This document shows positions 44,059 to 52,620 of a stretch of DNA of 64,000 nucleotides, in pieces. The notes beneath the pieces are model-generated. The model saw nothing but the letters and a program-made list of their open reading frames with translations. It was not told the origin of the DNA and ran no database searches. This DNA is from Methylophilus sp. (GTDB lineage: Bacteria > Pseudomonadota > Gammaproteobacteria > Burkholderiales > Methylophilaceae). The stretch lies in assembly GCF_008015755.1 (NCBI RefSeq), contig NZ_SSGF01000016.1, forward strand, positions 17,819-81,818, given 5' to 3'. The translations under genes were made by a program, and so were the position numbers. The first letter of the stretch is position 1. The number at the start of each line of letters is the position of its first letter.

Positions 44059-44435
44059 GGCACATCCTTAGAGGGGTTGCCTGCCTGCGGCAGGCGTTTA
44101 ATCACGCCCAGTGTCCAGTGTTGCGGCCCGGCAATACTCTGCGAGCAGCCTAGCTCAGCCACGGGCGCCTGCGCGTTAAGCACATGGCGGGTATGGTCTG
44201 CGGTTTGCACTTGCATAAACCAGCGGTCTACCCACACCTCAACATCACCGACCTGGTCCGTCATGGCCGCTGCGGTCAGTTGCAGCGAAATCAGTTGGCC
44301 GCCATGGGCGAGGCACAAGCTATCGTCAGTTTCGCTCAACGTGACCCAGTCAGCCTCCGTGGCAGCAATCGCCGTGTGGCAAACACACAGCAGCCAGAAG
44401 CTGGCTGCTAATCTCGCCAGATACGTTAGGCGCAC
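44055..44435 (-). CDS. Small exported protein in the mxa operon
   Basis: Protein of 126 residues with a signal peptide (MRLTYLARLAASFWLLCVCH, cut near TAIAA). No family recognised. The mature part has three Cys in total (DSLCLAHGG, ELGCSQSI plus the signal) and predicted beta strands such as VEVWVDRWFMQVQTADHTRHV. It overlaps mxaD by 10 bases and the thioredoxin gene by 4, so it is translationally coupled on both sides. It occupies the position of mxaE in the gene order described for Methylobacterium (mxaFJGIRSACKLDEHB), but similarity to MxaE could not be tested. Confidence 0.65.
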   Translation of the reverse strand: MRLTYLARLAASFWLLCVCHTAIAATEADWVTLSETDDSLCLAHGGQLISLQLTAAAMTDQVGDVEVWVDRWFMQVQTADHTRHVLNAQAPVAELGCSQSIAGPQHWTLGVIKRLPQAGNPSKDVP

Positions 44436-45022
44436 AAGGTTGACCCGATGCGTTTAAACAAAGGGCGTACACTGGCACAGACTTTTTTGCGCCAGCCGCT
44501 TTGATTGGCCGCGGCGTTCTGGCGGCCCTCTTTCAAGCCCTGCAAGCCCTCTTTCACAAAACTATCTACGGCAGTTTTGGCCGACTCATCATCTTGCCCC
44601 GCTGGCGGTTCATTGCCGGTAAATGCGCGGTAATAACGGGCTGTCCACACCACTTTGGCGTTGCTACCATCAGCCAAAACCTTGATCTTGCCGTTGAGTG
44701 AACTCACTGGCAGCGCTTCGAGGTCAATGTCGCCAGACAAGCGGTAAGCCACCGTCATGTCTGCGGCAGACACTTCGTCGATCTCTTGTAGCAACTGCTT
44801 GCCATTGTTGAGGGTGATTTTTTGCTGCTTGTCGCCCACAGCCTCACAGGCGGTGACTTGTGGGTGCCATTGCGCCAAGGCACAGGGCGCGCTAATACGC
44901 TGCCAAACGGCTTCAGCCGTAGCATTCACCGCGATGGACTCATCTGTTTTTTGCGGGGTAGGCCCATGCGCCCACACGTTCGCGCTCAACAGCATTGTTA
45001 TCCCCAATAAAGACCACTTCAT
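44426..45022 (-). CDS. mxaD: Methanol oxidation protein MxaD (SRPBCC-like)
   Basis: Periplasmic MxaD of 198 residues. Signal peptide MKWSLLGITMLLSANVWAHG. The mature part starts with ESIAVNATAEAVWQRISAPC and contains YRLSGDIDLEALPVSSLNGKI, a START/SRPBCC-like fold. MxaD is reported to aid electron transfer between methanol dehydrogenase and cytochrome cL. A basic C-terminal tail (GWRKKVCASVRPLFKRIG) extends beyond the fold. It lies 47 bases after mxaL in the long minus-strand operon. Confidence 0.88.
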   Translation of the reverse strand: MKWSLLGITMLLSANVWAHGPTPQKTDESIAVNATAEAVWQRISAPCALAQWHPQVTACEAVGDKQQKITLNNGKQLLQEIDEVSAADMTVAYRLSGDIDLEALPVSSLNGKIKVLADGSNAKVVWTARYYRAFTGNEPPAGQDDESAKTAVDSFVKEGLQGLKEGRQNAAANQSGWRKKVCASVRPLFKRIGSTLCA

Positions 45023-45069
45023 GTTTACTCCTTGTTAATAAAATCGATAGTACGCAGATGCCTACACAA

Positions 45070-46074
45070 TTAGCGTCGCCAGTAGCGGCTTAAACGCGTG
45101 AACCAGGGACTGTGCAGATATGTCAGCAGCACAAACAACAGCCATAAGCCGCTTGCCAGCATCGCCAGGCATGGCCGCAAGTCGGTGTCTGCCCAGCGCC
45201 AGGCCGTCATCCCTAGGCTGGTTGCCCAGTCAGCGGCTTGCCCGCTGTGCGCAAGCCGCACCGCATGCAAGCCGGTTTCGGTCGCCAGGCGTTGCAGATT
45301 ACCCGCATCCAGCGCAGATAAATGCGCGTTACTCAGCAAAGCATTGCCCGGTCCATGGCCGCCATTACGGTCATGCTGCCCCTGCTCCATGGCCAGCACC
45401 GACAAGGTTTCGGCCATGCCAAAATTGCCAAAGCGCTGCACTTCTTCTTGCTCCCAATAGCCTGCCACGGCATTTCTTTCATCGAGTTTGGGAATCTGGC
45501 TGGGGCTCAGCTGCCCCATCCCCACCAGATAACCTTGTACCTGGCCAGGCTGGCCTGCAAACTTGGGCATATAAGTAGGGTTGGCGGGCGGCGCTTGCTG
45601 CGCATCGGTAAAAAACATCACGCGCATCTGCTTACCCAGCGCGGGCGTTTGTTCCAGGGCGTTATATAGGCCATGCGCAATAAACGAATCGGCCGCCCAA
45701 GCCATACGCCAATCCATGTTGGCGACGGTTTGGTCCAGGGCCGCAAAATGGCTGCACACTTCGACCGGCTTGACCACGTTGACGGTATTGCGCTCGGTAA
45801 ACAAACCCAAGGCCACGCGTGAGCCACATGGCAATGCCGACAATGCCTGGCGTATGCTTTGTTTGGCCATGTGCAAACGGCTGAGGCTATTAGCTGCCGT
45901 CGGATAATCCTGCACATTCATACTTTGCGTAATATCAACCACAAAATACCAGTCATAAACACGGTTAGGCAGCGACCAATGTGGGCGAAACAGGGCGACA
46001 GTGAGCAATACACAGACCAGCCACAAACTGCGCCTGCGCCAGACCTGCGCAGTATTCAAACGCCAAGCTTGCAT
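45070..46074 (-). CDS. mxaL: Methanol oxidation protein MxaL (VWA domain)
   Basis: Membrane-anchored von Willebrand factor A protein of about 334 residues. TM helix near the start (SLWLVCVLLTVALFRPHW), then a VWA domain with the MIDAS-like DITQSMNVQDYP (DxSxS variant) and VMFFTDAQQAPP. A C-terminal TM (CLAMLASGLWLLFVLLTYL) closes the protein. MxaA, C, K, L and S are needed to insert calcium into methanol dehydrogenase or to mature it. The ATG at 46074 overlaps the mxaK stop (TGATG); the upstream TTG is less likely. Confidence 0.9.
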   Translation of the reverse strand: MQAWRLNTAQVWRRRSLWLVCVLLTVALFRPHWSLPNRVYDWYFVVDITQSMNVQDYPTAANSLSRLHMAKQSIRQALSALPCGSRVALGLFTERNTVNVVKPVEVCSHFAALDQTVANMDWRMAWAADSFIAHGLYNALEQTPALGKQMRVMFFTDAQQAPPANPTYMPKFAGQPGQVQGYLVGMGQLSPSQIPKLDERNAVAGYWEQEEVQRFGNFGMAETLSVLAMEQGQHDRNGGHGPGNALLSNAHLSALDAGNLQRLATETGLHAVRLAHSGQAADWATSLGMTAWRWADTDLRPCLAMLASGLWLLFVLLTYLHSPWFTRLSRYWRR

Positions 46075-46685
46075 CAAGGCATCCCTCTTGGGTTGCCCGG
46101 CATCGCAGGCCAGCCACTCGGCTGCTCTTCAGCTTTGATCTGCTCATCTTCATATTGCTGCGGCCCCGACATGCCATGGGTGGTGGGGGCCAAACGCAGG
46201 GCCAGGTGATAGTTGTATTTCGCCTCAGACCAATATGGGTCTATACGCAACGCTTTCTGGTAACTCTCTTTGGCCAAAGCCACCAGCGGCCCGGCCTCAT
46301 CCCAGGCAGGCAAACCCTGCTGCTCCAGCAAGCGAATCGCGGTGCGCAAATACACATTGCCAGAGTTAAAGTAAGCCTGCTTGCGTAAGGGCTGCGCATC
46401 TGGCACCTGGCTAATCACGGCCGCATATTGCGCCAATGCGAGCTCAGGCTTGCGCTGCTGGTCATAAAAGACCGCGTTGGCAAACTGCGCTTGCGGTGTC
46501 TGCTGCGCCCCAAGCAAGGACTGTTCTATGAGTTGATGCGGCGCCAAATGATGGCGATACACTGACGACTGATACAGGCTGACGCCCTGCTTTAGCAGCA
46601 TGACCAGCGCTAACAGTGCCAGCAAAACAGCCCATGGCCAGCCACGGCGCAGCATGGTGGTTAAAGGAATTTTCAGGCTTGCCAT
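46074..46685 (-). CDS. mxaK: Methanol oxidation protein MxaK (TPR-like)
   Basis: Membrane-anchored protein of 203 residues. TM helix WPWAVLLALLALVMLLKQGV, then helical repeats resembling TPRs (NAVFYDQQRKPELALAQYAA, then QKALRIDPYWSEAKYNYHLAL). MxaK works with MxaA, C and L in calcium insertion/maturation of methanol dehydrogenase. The ATG at 46685 (MASLKIPLTT) overlaps the mxaC end by 13 bases and gives a sensible N terminus. A Pro/Gly-rich tail (SGWPAMPGNPRGMP) ends the protein. Confidence 0.88.
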   Translation of the reverse strand: MASLKIPLTTMLRRGWPWAVLLALLALVMLLKQGVSLYQSSVYRHHLAPHQLIEQSLLGAQQTPQAQFANAVFYDQQRKPELALAQYAAVISQVPDAQPLRKQAYFNSGNVYLRTAIRLLEQQGLPAWDEAGPLVALAKESYQKALRIDPYWSEAKYNYHLALRLAPTTHGMSGPQQYEDEQIKAEEQPSGWPAMPGNPRGMP

Positions 46686-47704
46686 TGTTTCAACTCCAGT
46701 TGCAGCATCCCCAGCAGCGCGCAGGCCGCCAGCCATGCCAGCCAGTAGGCGTATTGACTTAAATCTTGTCTGGAAACCGGCTGCAGATAGCGCGCAGGCT
46801 TGTTTTTGAGCTTAGCGATATCGCGCACGGCAGCTTTCACCGCTTGTGGGTTTTCGGCCTCATACATGCGATAAGGCACATGCAAAGTCTGAAAATACTC
46901 ATGCAACGCGACTTCAGGGTAGGCATCAATATTTTCGCCTTCGGCCAGGCTTTGCTTGAGACTGACGCCATTTTCAGAGCGCAGGTAAATCCAGTACAAG
47001 GCCGCCTGCTGACGCATAAACATGGCGCGTAACATATCCTGTGTTTTGCCATCCAGATGCGCGCCGCCATCCGACACCAGCACAATCGCACGTGCGCCAG
47101 TCACAGGCTGATCAGCAAAATAGTCCAGCGCCATGCCGACGCCGCGGGCAACGGCGGTAAAGCCCATGCCACCCGCTTCGGTCGCCTCCAGCGCCGCTTG
47201 CACATAAGCGCGGTCATTGCCTAATGGCGCCGCTAAAATGGGCGAAGTGCTAAATGTCACCATGCCCATTAAATCATCCTGCCCTTGTTTGACCAGCGAC
47301 TTTAAAACATCCCTCGCCACCTGCATTTTTGGTAACCGCGCCTGCGCATCGCCTTTGCTCACAAACGGCTCGTTCATGCTGGCACTGCGGTCGAGCACGA
47401 TCATCACATGCGCACCTCGGCCAACTTTCTCTACCATTTGTGCATTTAAAAACGGCTTGGCCAGCGCAATGCTTAACGCCAGCATCAACACACTCAAGGT
47501 GATTTTCCAAGCCCGCTCCAGCCACACTGACAACGGGTCTTGCGGCAAGCCCTGCAAGGCCGGATGCAACCAATGCGGCTGCCCGCGCAACATCCACGGC
47601 AATCCTGCCAACGGCAATAGCAATAAGGGCCAGTGCTGGCTGAGGCCCCAAGCGGTTCCATAGCCGATAACAGAGATAAGGGGCTGCGCCCATGTAAACC
47701 ACAT
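46673..47704 (-). CDS. mxaC: Methanol oxidation protein MxaC (VWA domain)
   Basis: Membrane VWA protein of 343 residues. Two N-terminal hydrophobic stretches, then a classic MIDAS motif VLDRSASMNEPF, a Thr-bearing loop (GMVTFSTSP) and VLVSDGGAHLDG, ending in a C-terminal TM (YWLAWLAACALLGMLQL). The intact DxSxS suggests Mg or Ca binding, unlike the degenerate site in MxaL. Required with MxaA, K and L for calcium-type methanol dehydrogenase activity in other methylotrophs. It starts 2 bases after mxaA and overlaps mxaK. Confidence 0.9.
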   Translation of the reverse strand: MWFTWAQPLISVIGYGTAWGLSQHWPLLLLPLAGLPWMLRGQPHWLHPALQGLPQDPLSVWLERAWKITLSVLMLALSIALAKPFLNAQMVEKVGRGAHVMIVLDRSASMNEPFVSKGDAQARLPKMQVARDVLKSLVKQGQDDLMGMVTFSTSPILAAPLGNDRAYVQAALEATEAGGMGFTAVARGVGMALDYFADQPVTGARAIVLVSDGGAHLDGKTQDMLRAMFMRQQAALYWIYLRSENGVSLKQSLAEGENIDAYPEVALHEYFQTLHVPYRMYEAENPQAVKAAVRDIAKLKNKPARYLQPVSRQDLSQYAYWLAWLAACALLGMLQLELKQWQA

Positions 47705-47706
47705 GC

Positions 47707-48603
47707 TTACGCCAGCTCCAACTGACTCAACTGCCGGGCTAATTGCCTGAGGGCATCCAGCGTCAGCGTCGTCGTTTGACCGGCAAAAAACGCCTGCTGC
47801 ACCTCGCTATAAAACGACTGCAAGAGATGTTGATAAGGCAATAGGGCTGGTGTCGCCGAGAACATGCGCGGCAGGTTTTCAGCCGTGACGGCATAGCCAG
47901 CAAACTGATCCATGGCACGTACGATCAGACGCATGGCCTGCAACTGTACTGCGGGCTGTGTGGCATCCAGCGTGCGCATCGCCCGCCACGCCTGGCGAAA
48001 AGGCATGCGTCGCTCTTGTGGCAGCTGTATCCACCCGGCGACCCAGGCCAGATATGCCAACGCCAGCAGCAACAAGCTCGCCCAGCCTGCCAGTGTCCAT
48101 AGTTGCGGCGCCAACGGCCAGGCAGGCGGGGCAACATCGGGGTAAAGCTGCACATGGGCGTCATCAATGCGCGAAGGCAACAGGCTGGAGACGATCACCT
48201 TATCGGCTGGCACATCTACAATCAACTGTTGCTGACCCTGCTTAAACACCAGATGCAAGGGTTTAAGCGGCATGATTTTAACGCTGTCGCCCGCGACAAA
48301 AATTTGCCAGTCAATCGTTAGCCGGATCACGCGCTCCCCGTTGACGTCTTCACTTTGCCAATGCGCGTTTCGCAACTCGATGGCTTCGTTTTGTGCTGGC
48401 GCAGGCAAGCTGCCAGCATCGAGTTCAAACCCCAGCGGCAACCTTACTGTGACATGCTGGGTGGCGATGCTGCCTATGGTGTAATCTGCCTCGCGCGTGA
48501 CACTCTCAACGCGCGCAGTGACAGCCTCTGCCGCCATCGCAGAGGCTAGCCAGCCGCCCCATAACAATGCTGCACTGAATAAAACCCTGCCTGCCACCCT
48601 CAT
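47707..48603 (-). CDS. mxaA: Methanol oxidation protein MxaA
   Basis: Periplasmic/membrane protein of 298 residues. Signal peptide MRVAGRVLFSAALLWGGW, a beta-rich periplasmic part (ARVESVTREADYTIGSIATQ), one TM (LWTLAGWASLLLLALAYLAW) and a cytoplasmic helical tail. MxaA is implicated in calcium insertion into methanol dehydrogenase. The ATG at 48603 overlaps the mxaS stop (ATGA); a start 20 codons further up lacks a signal-like sequence. Confidence 0.9.
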   Translation of the reverse strand: MRVAGRVLFSAALLWGGWLASAMAAEAVTARVESVTREADYTIGSIATQHVTVRLPLGFELDAGSLPAPAQNEAIELRNAHWQSEDVNGERVIRLTIDWQIFVAGDSVKIMPLKPLHLVFKQGQQQLIVDVPADKVIVSSLLPSRIDDAHVQLYPDVAPPAWPLAPQLWTLAGWASLLLLALAYLAWVAGWIQLPQERRMPFRQAWRAMRTLDATQPAVQLQAMRLIVRAMDQFAGYAVTAENLPRMFSATPALLPYQHLLQSFYSEVQQAFFAGQTTTLTLDALRQLARQLSQLELA

Positions 48604-49550
48604 GCCATCGTCTCCATCAAATGCCGGCTGACCGCCTCGGCACGCCAGTCTGGCGCCAACCATAAAGGCGCACGTGTGCCAGCGTTAACTAACTGCCGAT
48701 GCAAGGCCTGTTGCTGTTGTTCTGCATGGGCCTGAATGCGTTGATGCAAGCCACGGCGTAACATCCAGCTGCGCTCGGCACCGCTTTCCATGTCACGCAG
48801 CCTGGCCCAGCCAAACGCGGGCAGGTCTTGCACGGCAGCACGGTCGCGCAACACCACCGGCACCACATCGTGTGGTTGGGCCATCTTGAGCGTGCGTTGC
48901 AGCAACGAATCTGGCCAGTAAAAATCGGAGATTAAAAATACCAGCGCCCGCTGCGCACCTATGGATTCGATGGCTGCAGGCATCGCACTGGCGCCCTGCC
49001 CTTGTTGTTGGCCGTGCACCAAGGCCTGCTGCCAGTAAGCGGCCAATTGCTGTGCCACCTGTTGCGCGGTGCCAGGTTGTACACTGGGCAAACGCAGCAA
49101 ACTGGCTTGCGCCGTATCATTGGCCGCACGCAAGCCAAATGCATCGCCCTGGCGCGTGACTGACCAGGCCAAAGACGCCACAAACTCGGTGAGTTGCTGA
49201 CGCATAGTGCTTGCCGAGGGCGCGGCCGTCGACTGAAAGAATAATGAACTTGAAACATCCAGCACGGCATAGACATGAATAGCCGCGCGCTCTAAATAGG
49301 TTCTGACCAGCCATTGTTGCGGCACACTGCGCACACTGGCACGGATATCAATGCGTTTGGGGTCAGGGCAGGCCAGTAATGAGGAAAATCCGGCAAAATC
49401 AGTGCCATTGCCGTGATGGGCAGTTAAGGTCGCCCCGGCATGATAGGTGTGCGCACGCCAGTGTATGTTGTAAAAAAACTGGCGTGGCTCAAATGCCTGC
49501 GGCGGGCTGGCGTCAGCGTGTTGAAGATAGACCATCACATCAGCCTCCAT
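48600..49550 (-). CDS. mxaS: Methanol oxidation protein MxaS (DUF58)
   Basis: DUF58-type protein of 316 residues, usually found with MoxR ATPases and VWA proteins. The DUF58 region contains DIRASVRSVPQQWLVRTYLE, HVYAVLDVSSSLFFQS (degenerate VWA-like motif) and ALVFLISDFYWPDS. Its ATG overlaps the mxaR stop (TAATG). The MxaR-S-A-C-K-L set resembles a MoxR-DUF58-VWA chaperone complex that matures the periplasmic dehydrogenase. Confidence 0.9.
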   Translation of the reverse strand: MEADVMVYLQHADASPPQAFEPRQFFYNIHWRAHTYHAGATLTAHHGNGTDFAGFSSLLACPDPKRIDIRASVRSVPQQWLVRTYLERAAIHVYAVLDVSSSLFFQSTAAPSASTMRQQLTEFVASLAWSVTRQGDAFGLRAANDTAQASLLRLPSVQPGTAQQVAQQLAAYWQQALVHGQQQGQGASAMPAAIESIGAQRALVFLISDFYWPDSLLQRTLKMAQPHDVVPVVLRDRAAVQDLPAFGWARLRDMESGAERSWMLRRGLHQRIQAHAEQQQQALHRQLVNAGTRAPLWLAPDWRAEAVSRHLMETMA

Positions 49551-50569
49551 TAAGGCGCAGAGACCTTATCCAGCACCGCTTGCAGCAACAAGGGCGCTAA
49601 ACGCGCGTGCTGCAGGGCATAAGCGCCATTCAAGAACACACGGTGGCTCACCACAAACGGCCAGACGGCACGGATATCGTCCGGCGTTAAATAATCGCGG
49701 CCTTCCAGCCACGCACGGGTGCGGGCGCTACGCATCAACATCGCCATGCCACGCGGGCTGGCACCGCCAGCCAACAGGCGGCTCATGTCGACGTCTGGCA
49801 ACACAATGCCTGCCGCCAGCGGGTCTTTCAGCACCCGCCACAATTCCACGGCATAGTCCTGTAAAGGCAGCTCGGCGCGCACGGCAGTTTGCACCGCCAC
49901 TGCCACCGCATTGAGCTGGTCATACGGGGTCAGCCCGGCTGGCAATTCGCCTATCAAGGCGTCCACGTCGTAAAAACGCGTATCAAACATCAGCGCACGT
50001 TGCAGCTCACGCGCGTCAGGCGCCTGAATCGAAATTTCCATTAAAAAGCGGTCACGCGCCGCAGCGGGGATTTCAAACGTTTCTTCGCGCTCTAAGCGGT
50101 TACGGTCAGCAAACACGGTTAAATGCGGAAAATGATACTCACGGTTAAACGCACTCACCGAGCGCTCAGCCATCAGGCGTAAAAACAAGGCATGGGCTTG
50201 TGGTCTGGCGCGGTTGATTTCGTTAAAAAAGAACACAGCCAATGCTTCGTCATGCTGCAATAACGGGCCGGGCTTAACTGCCGCCTGCCCTTGCTCATTG
50301 ATGTAGGCATGGTAAAGAAAGTCACTCGGCATCAGGTCAATCGCGCCTTCAATGCGCTGGTAGCCGCCGCCCAAAAGTTGCGCTGCCGCGCGCAGCAAGG
50401 TGGTTTTACCAACCCCGACATCACCTTCTAGCAGCACGTGGCCACGCGAAAAGATAGCGATTGTCAGTGCTCGCACCTGTGCTGGCATACCGAGGACGAC
50501 CTGATTTAACGCTTGTTCAAACGCCAGTGCGCGCTGACGCCACCCTGACAACTCTATTTGTTTTTGCAT
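49550..50569 (-). CDS. mxaR: MoxR-type AAA+ ATPase MxaR
   Basis: MoxR-family AAA+ ATPase of 339 residues. Walker A GDVGVGKTTLLRA, Walker B region LAVFFFNEINRARPQ, sensor and arginine finger block ERFEIPAAARDRFL-like, and the C-terminal lid (SPRGMAMLMRSARTRAW). MoxR proteins act as chaperones with VWA partners; here the mxaS/C/L products. The ATG at 50569 begins a normal MoxR N terminus. A perfect 10-bp hairpin (50652-50681) lies in the 128-base gap after mxaI and probably lowers or separates expression of the accessory genes from mxaFJGI. Confidence 0.93.
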   Translation of the reverse strand: MQKQIELSGWRQRALAFEQALNQVVLGMPAQVRALTIAIFSRGHVLLEGDVGVGKTTLLRAAAQLLGGGYQRIEGAIDLMPSDFLYHAYINEQGQAAVKPGPLLQHDEALAVFFFNEINRARPQAHALFLRLMAERSVSAFNREYHFPHLTVFADRNRLEREETFEIPAAARDRFLMEISIQAPDARELQRALMFDTRFYDVDALIGELPAGLTPYDQLNAVAVAVQTAVRAELPLQDYAVELWRVLKDPLAAGIVLPDVDMSRLLAGGASPRGMAMLMRSARTRAWLEGRDYLTPDDIRAVWPFVVSHRVFLNGAYALQHARLAPLLLQAVLDKVSAP

Positions 50570-50651
50570 ACACGATCCATGATTCAGAATGAAGCAAGCC
50601 ACTACCGACGGATGACCGTCGACACCGGATTGCCACATCCACAAGGGAAAC

Positions 50652-50681
50652 GAAACTGACACCGGAAACGATGTCAGTTTC
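50652..50681 (-). repeat. Intercistronic hairpin between mxaI and mxaR
   Basis: GAAACTGACA, 10-base loop, TGTCAGTTTC: a perfect 10-bp stem 17 bases after the mxaI stop. No U-run follows, so it probably protects the 3' end of the processed mxaFJGI message or partly terminates. Confidence 0.6.
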
Positions 50682-50697
50682 CTGGGGGGAATTAAGA

Positions 50698-50973
50698 TTA
50701 CTTCACGTCAAACACGAAATTGCCGCTGGACTTGGCATTCGCAATACGTTTTGCATTGCGTGCATCCATCGCTTTGATGGACTCCTCTTGCTTGTTAAGC
50801 TCAACCGGATCATGTTTTGGGTCATATTTAGAACCCGCAATTTTTTCCGGATAGCCGGGTTTGTTTTCCCAGCAGTTACCTGGCTCTTTACAGTTTTGAC
50901 CGTCATAAGCCAGAGCCTGATTGGACACTGCAAACACACTGGCCAACGCCAGTAATGTCAGTACGTGTTTCAT
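50698..50973 (-). CDS. mxaI: Methanol dehydrogenase small subunit MxaI
   Basis: Beta subunit of calcium-type methanol dehydrogenase, 91 residues including the signal MKHVLTLLALASVFAVSNQA. The mature protein starts YDGQNCKEPGNCWENKPGYP (two Cys for the disulfide) and continues SKYDPKHDPVELNKQEESI, then a long lysine-rich helix. This small subunit is absent from lanthanide XoxF enzymes, so its presence confirms a MxaFI enzyme. The ATG at 50973 has GGAG 8 bases upstream. Confidence 0.97.
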   Translation of the reverse strand: MKHVLTLLALASVFAVSNQALAYDGQNCKEPGNCWENKPGYPEKIAGSKYDPKHDPVELNKQEESIKAMDARNAKRIANAKSSGNFVFDVK

Positions 50974-51070
50974 CACTTTCTCCTTCATCACAAATTAGCT
51001 GGTGTATTGTTTTAAATTAACGCGTGGCCCACCAGCCTAACCACCCGAAAATCTGTTGTGCCTAAGCGGC

Positions 51071-51664
51071 TTAGCCGTGCGGCGCAGCGCCACCGTTTTT
51101 CAGGTTTTCTTCGGCCTGATGGCGAATCCAGGCAATCACATGCAGGATTTCATCCACCGTCATCCGGCCTTGTTGCGGGCCCATCATGCCAGCGGCACCG
51201 CCATAAATCGTTTCAAAAATACCTTTATCGGTCTCGTTTTTAGGATACGTCCAGTAATCATCCGCCAGCGCCGGGCCTAACTTGCCTTCAGCCAGGTGGC
51301 CATGGCAACCAGAGCAGGCGGTTGAGAAAATGGTGTAGCCTTTTTTAACCTCTTCCGGGTTGCCTTTGTACGGGTTTTCACCTGTCGCCATAAAATGCTT
51401 GGCTTCAGGCGTAAAGGTTTCGCCTTCCATCGGCGTCAGGTCCAGCACATCTCCCGACAGCGTGCCGCGAAACTCCAGCGCGGGGCCGTCTTTCAATGCA
51501 ACCTGCACCGGCGCTGGCTTGGCGGCACTATCCGCATTGCCAGCAGATTCATCTTTGGCACAAGCCACCGTCAGAAAAGCCGCCATCACCAGGCCAGAGA
51601 CGCCCAAGGCTATGGCCAGTTGTGGTTTCATGCGGCGCGATTGCGGTTGTTGAGATTCTTTCAA
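51071..51664 (-). CDS. mxaG: Cytochrome cL MxaG, electron acceptor of methanol dehydrogenase
   Basis: Periplasmic cytochrome c of about 197 residues. One haem site CSGCH, with the following GHLAEGKLGPALADDYWTYP and the distal Met region (MMGPQQGRMT) as in MxaG proteins. Signal/anchor: MKPQLAIALGVSGLVMAAFL. The start is uncertain: a TTG at 51664 has GGAG 6 bases upstream and adds an 11-residue basic tail; the ATG at 51631 starts directly at the signal but lacks a ribosome-binding site. Takes electrons from the PQQ of MxaFI. Confidence 0.95.
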   Translation of the reverse strand: MKESQQPQSRRMKPQLAIALGVSGLVMAAFLTVACAKDESAGNADSAAKPAPVQVALKDGPALEFRGTLSGDVLDLTPMEGETFTPEAKHFMATGENPYKGNPEEVKKGYTIFSTACSGCHGHLAEGKLGPALADDYWTYPKNETDKGIFETIYGGAAGMMGPQQGRMTVDEILHVIAWIRHQAEENLKNGGAAPHG

Positions 51665-51684
51665 TTCAAACTCCAAACACTTGA

Positions 51685-52527
51685 TTAATTAACAGGAAGC
51701 AAGGGGATACCTTCATCCTTGAGGATGGCGGTAATTTCAGCGCCGTTGGCATCAATGACACGATTCAGCGCCTCTAACAGTTCCGGGCGTTGCTTGTTCA
51801 CCCCCATCACCACGTTGTAGTGCATGGGGATTTTTTCGCCATTGGTTTTTTGTGCGGTGTCATCCACCATCACCATTTTCAGTGGCACGTCAGACGCACG
51901 CACATAACGCGCTGCCTCGGGCGCCCACAGCATGGCCATATGCAAATGCATGCTGGCGACGTCATTCACCAGGCGTGAAGGCTCCACGTGGATGTAACGG
52001 TTACGCGTCGATTGAAAATTCTGGATTTCGGTGAAGTAGTCAAACATGTCGTCAAAGCGGTTGATTTGCAGCAACATGTTTTTACCCGGGCTGTCCGGCA
52101 TCACGCCAATACGAAAATTCTTTTCTTTCAGATAGGGGTGATCCCAGGCGGTGACATCAATTTCGCGGTCCTGGCGGGTGATAAACACGTAGCCAGAACG
52201 GTAATAAGGTTTGGTGACCAGCACACGCGTGTCATTGGGGTCGGTGCCGATGAGCACATCGCACTTGCCTTCCTCCATATCTTTTTGCAGCGTGAGTGGA
52301 TTGGTCCACCAGAAATAAGTGACTGGCAAATTTAAGGCTTTGCCAATCACCGTTGCAATCTTGTTTTCAAAGCCTTGTTTCTGGTCGTTAGAAAAAGGCA
52401 GCTCGGATTTACCGGCACAAATATTCAAGGTATTGGCCGCCAGTGTTGGCAAGGCAAACACACTGAGCGTCACGGATAAACATAGACTCAACCATGTCAG
52501 GTTGGATTTTTTTACTTCAGGAAACAT
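51685..52527 (-). CDS. mxaJ: Periplasmic binding-like protein MxaJ
   Basis: MxaJ of 280 residues, an extracellular solute-binding type protein required for methanol dehydrogenase activity. Signal peptide (NLTWLSLCLSVTLSVFALP), mature start LNICAGKSELPFSNDQKQGF. Two-lobed binding fold features: KCDVLIGTDPNDTRVLVTKP and the C-terminal PMHYNVVMGVNKQRPELLEA. MxaJ is thought to help assemble or load MxaFI rather than import a solute. The ATG at 52527 has GGAGAAGAG upstream. A 10-bp hairpin separates it from mxaF. Confidence 0.95.
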   Translation of the reverse strand: MFPEVKKSNLTWLSLCLSVTLSVFALPTLAANTLNICAGKSELPFSNDQKQGFENKIATVIGKALNLPVTYFWWTNPLTLQKDMEEGKCDVLIGTDPNDTRVLVTKPYYRSGYVFITRQDREIDVTAWDHPYLKEKNFRIGVMPDSPGKNMLLQINRFDDMFDYFTEIQNFQSTRNRYIHVEPSRLVNDVASMHLHMAMLWAPEAARYVRASDVPLKMVMVDDTAQKTNGEKIPMHYNVVMGVNKQRPELLEALNRVIDANGAEITAILKDEGIPLLPVN

Positions 52528-52551
52528 TTGTTCTCTTCTCCGTGCTAGAGG

Positions 52552-52590
52552 CAGGGTGACCAACCGGCCTGGCGGCTGACGGTCACCCTG
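52552..52590 (-). repeat. Intercistronic hairpin between mxaF and mxaJ
   Basis: CAGGGTGACC, 19-base loop, GGTCACCCTG: a perfect 10-bp inverted repeat 31 bases after the mxaF stop. No U-run follows. It is well placed to protect the mxaF message from 3' decay and so raise mxaF over the downstream genes. Confidence 0.6.
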
Positions 52591-52620
52591 ATCACTACAT
52601 CAACAGGTTCACTGTATGGA

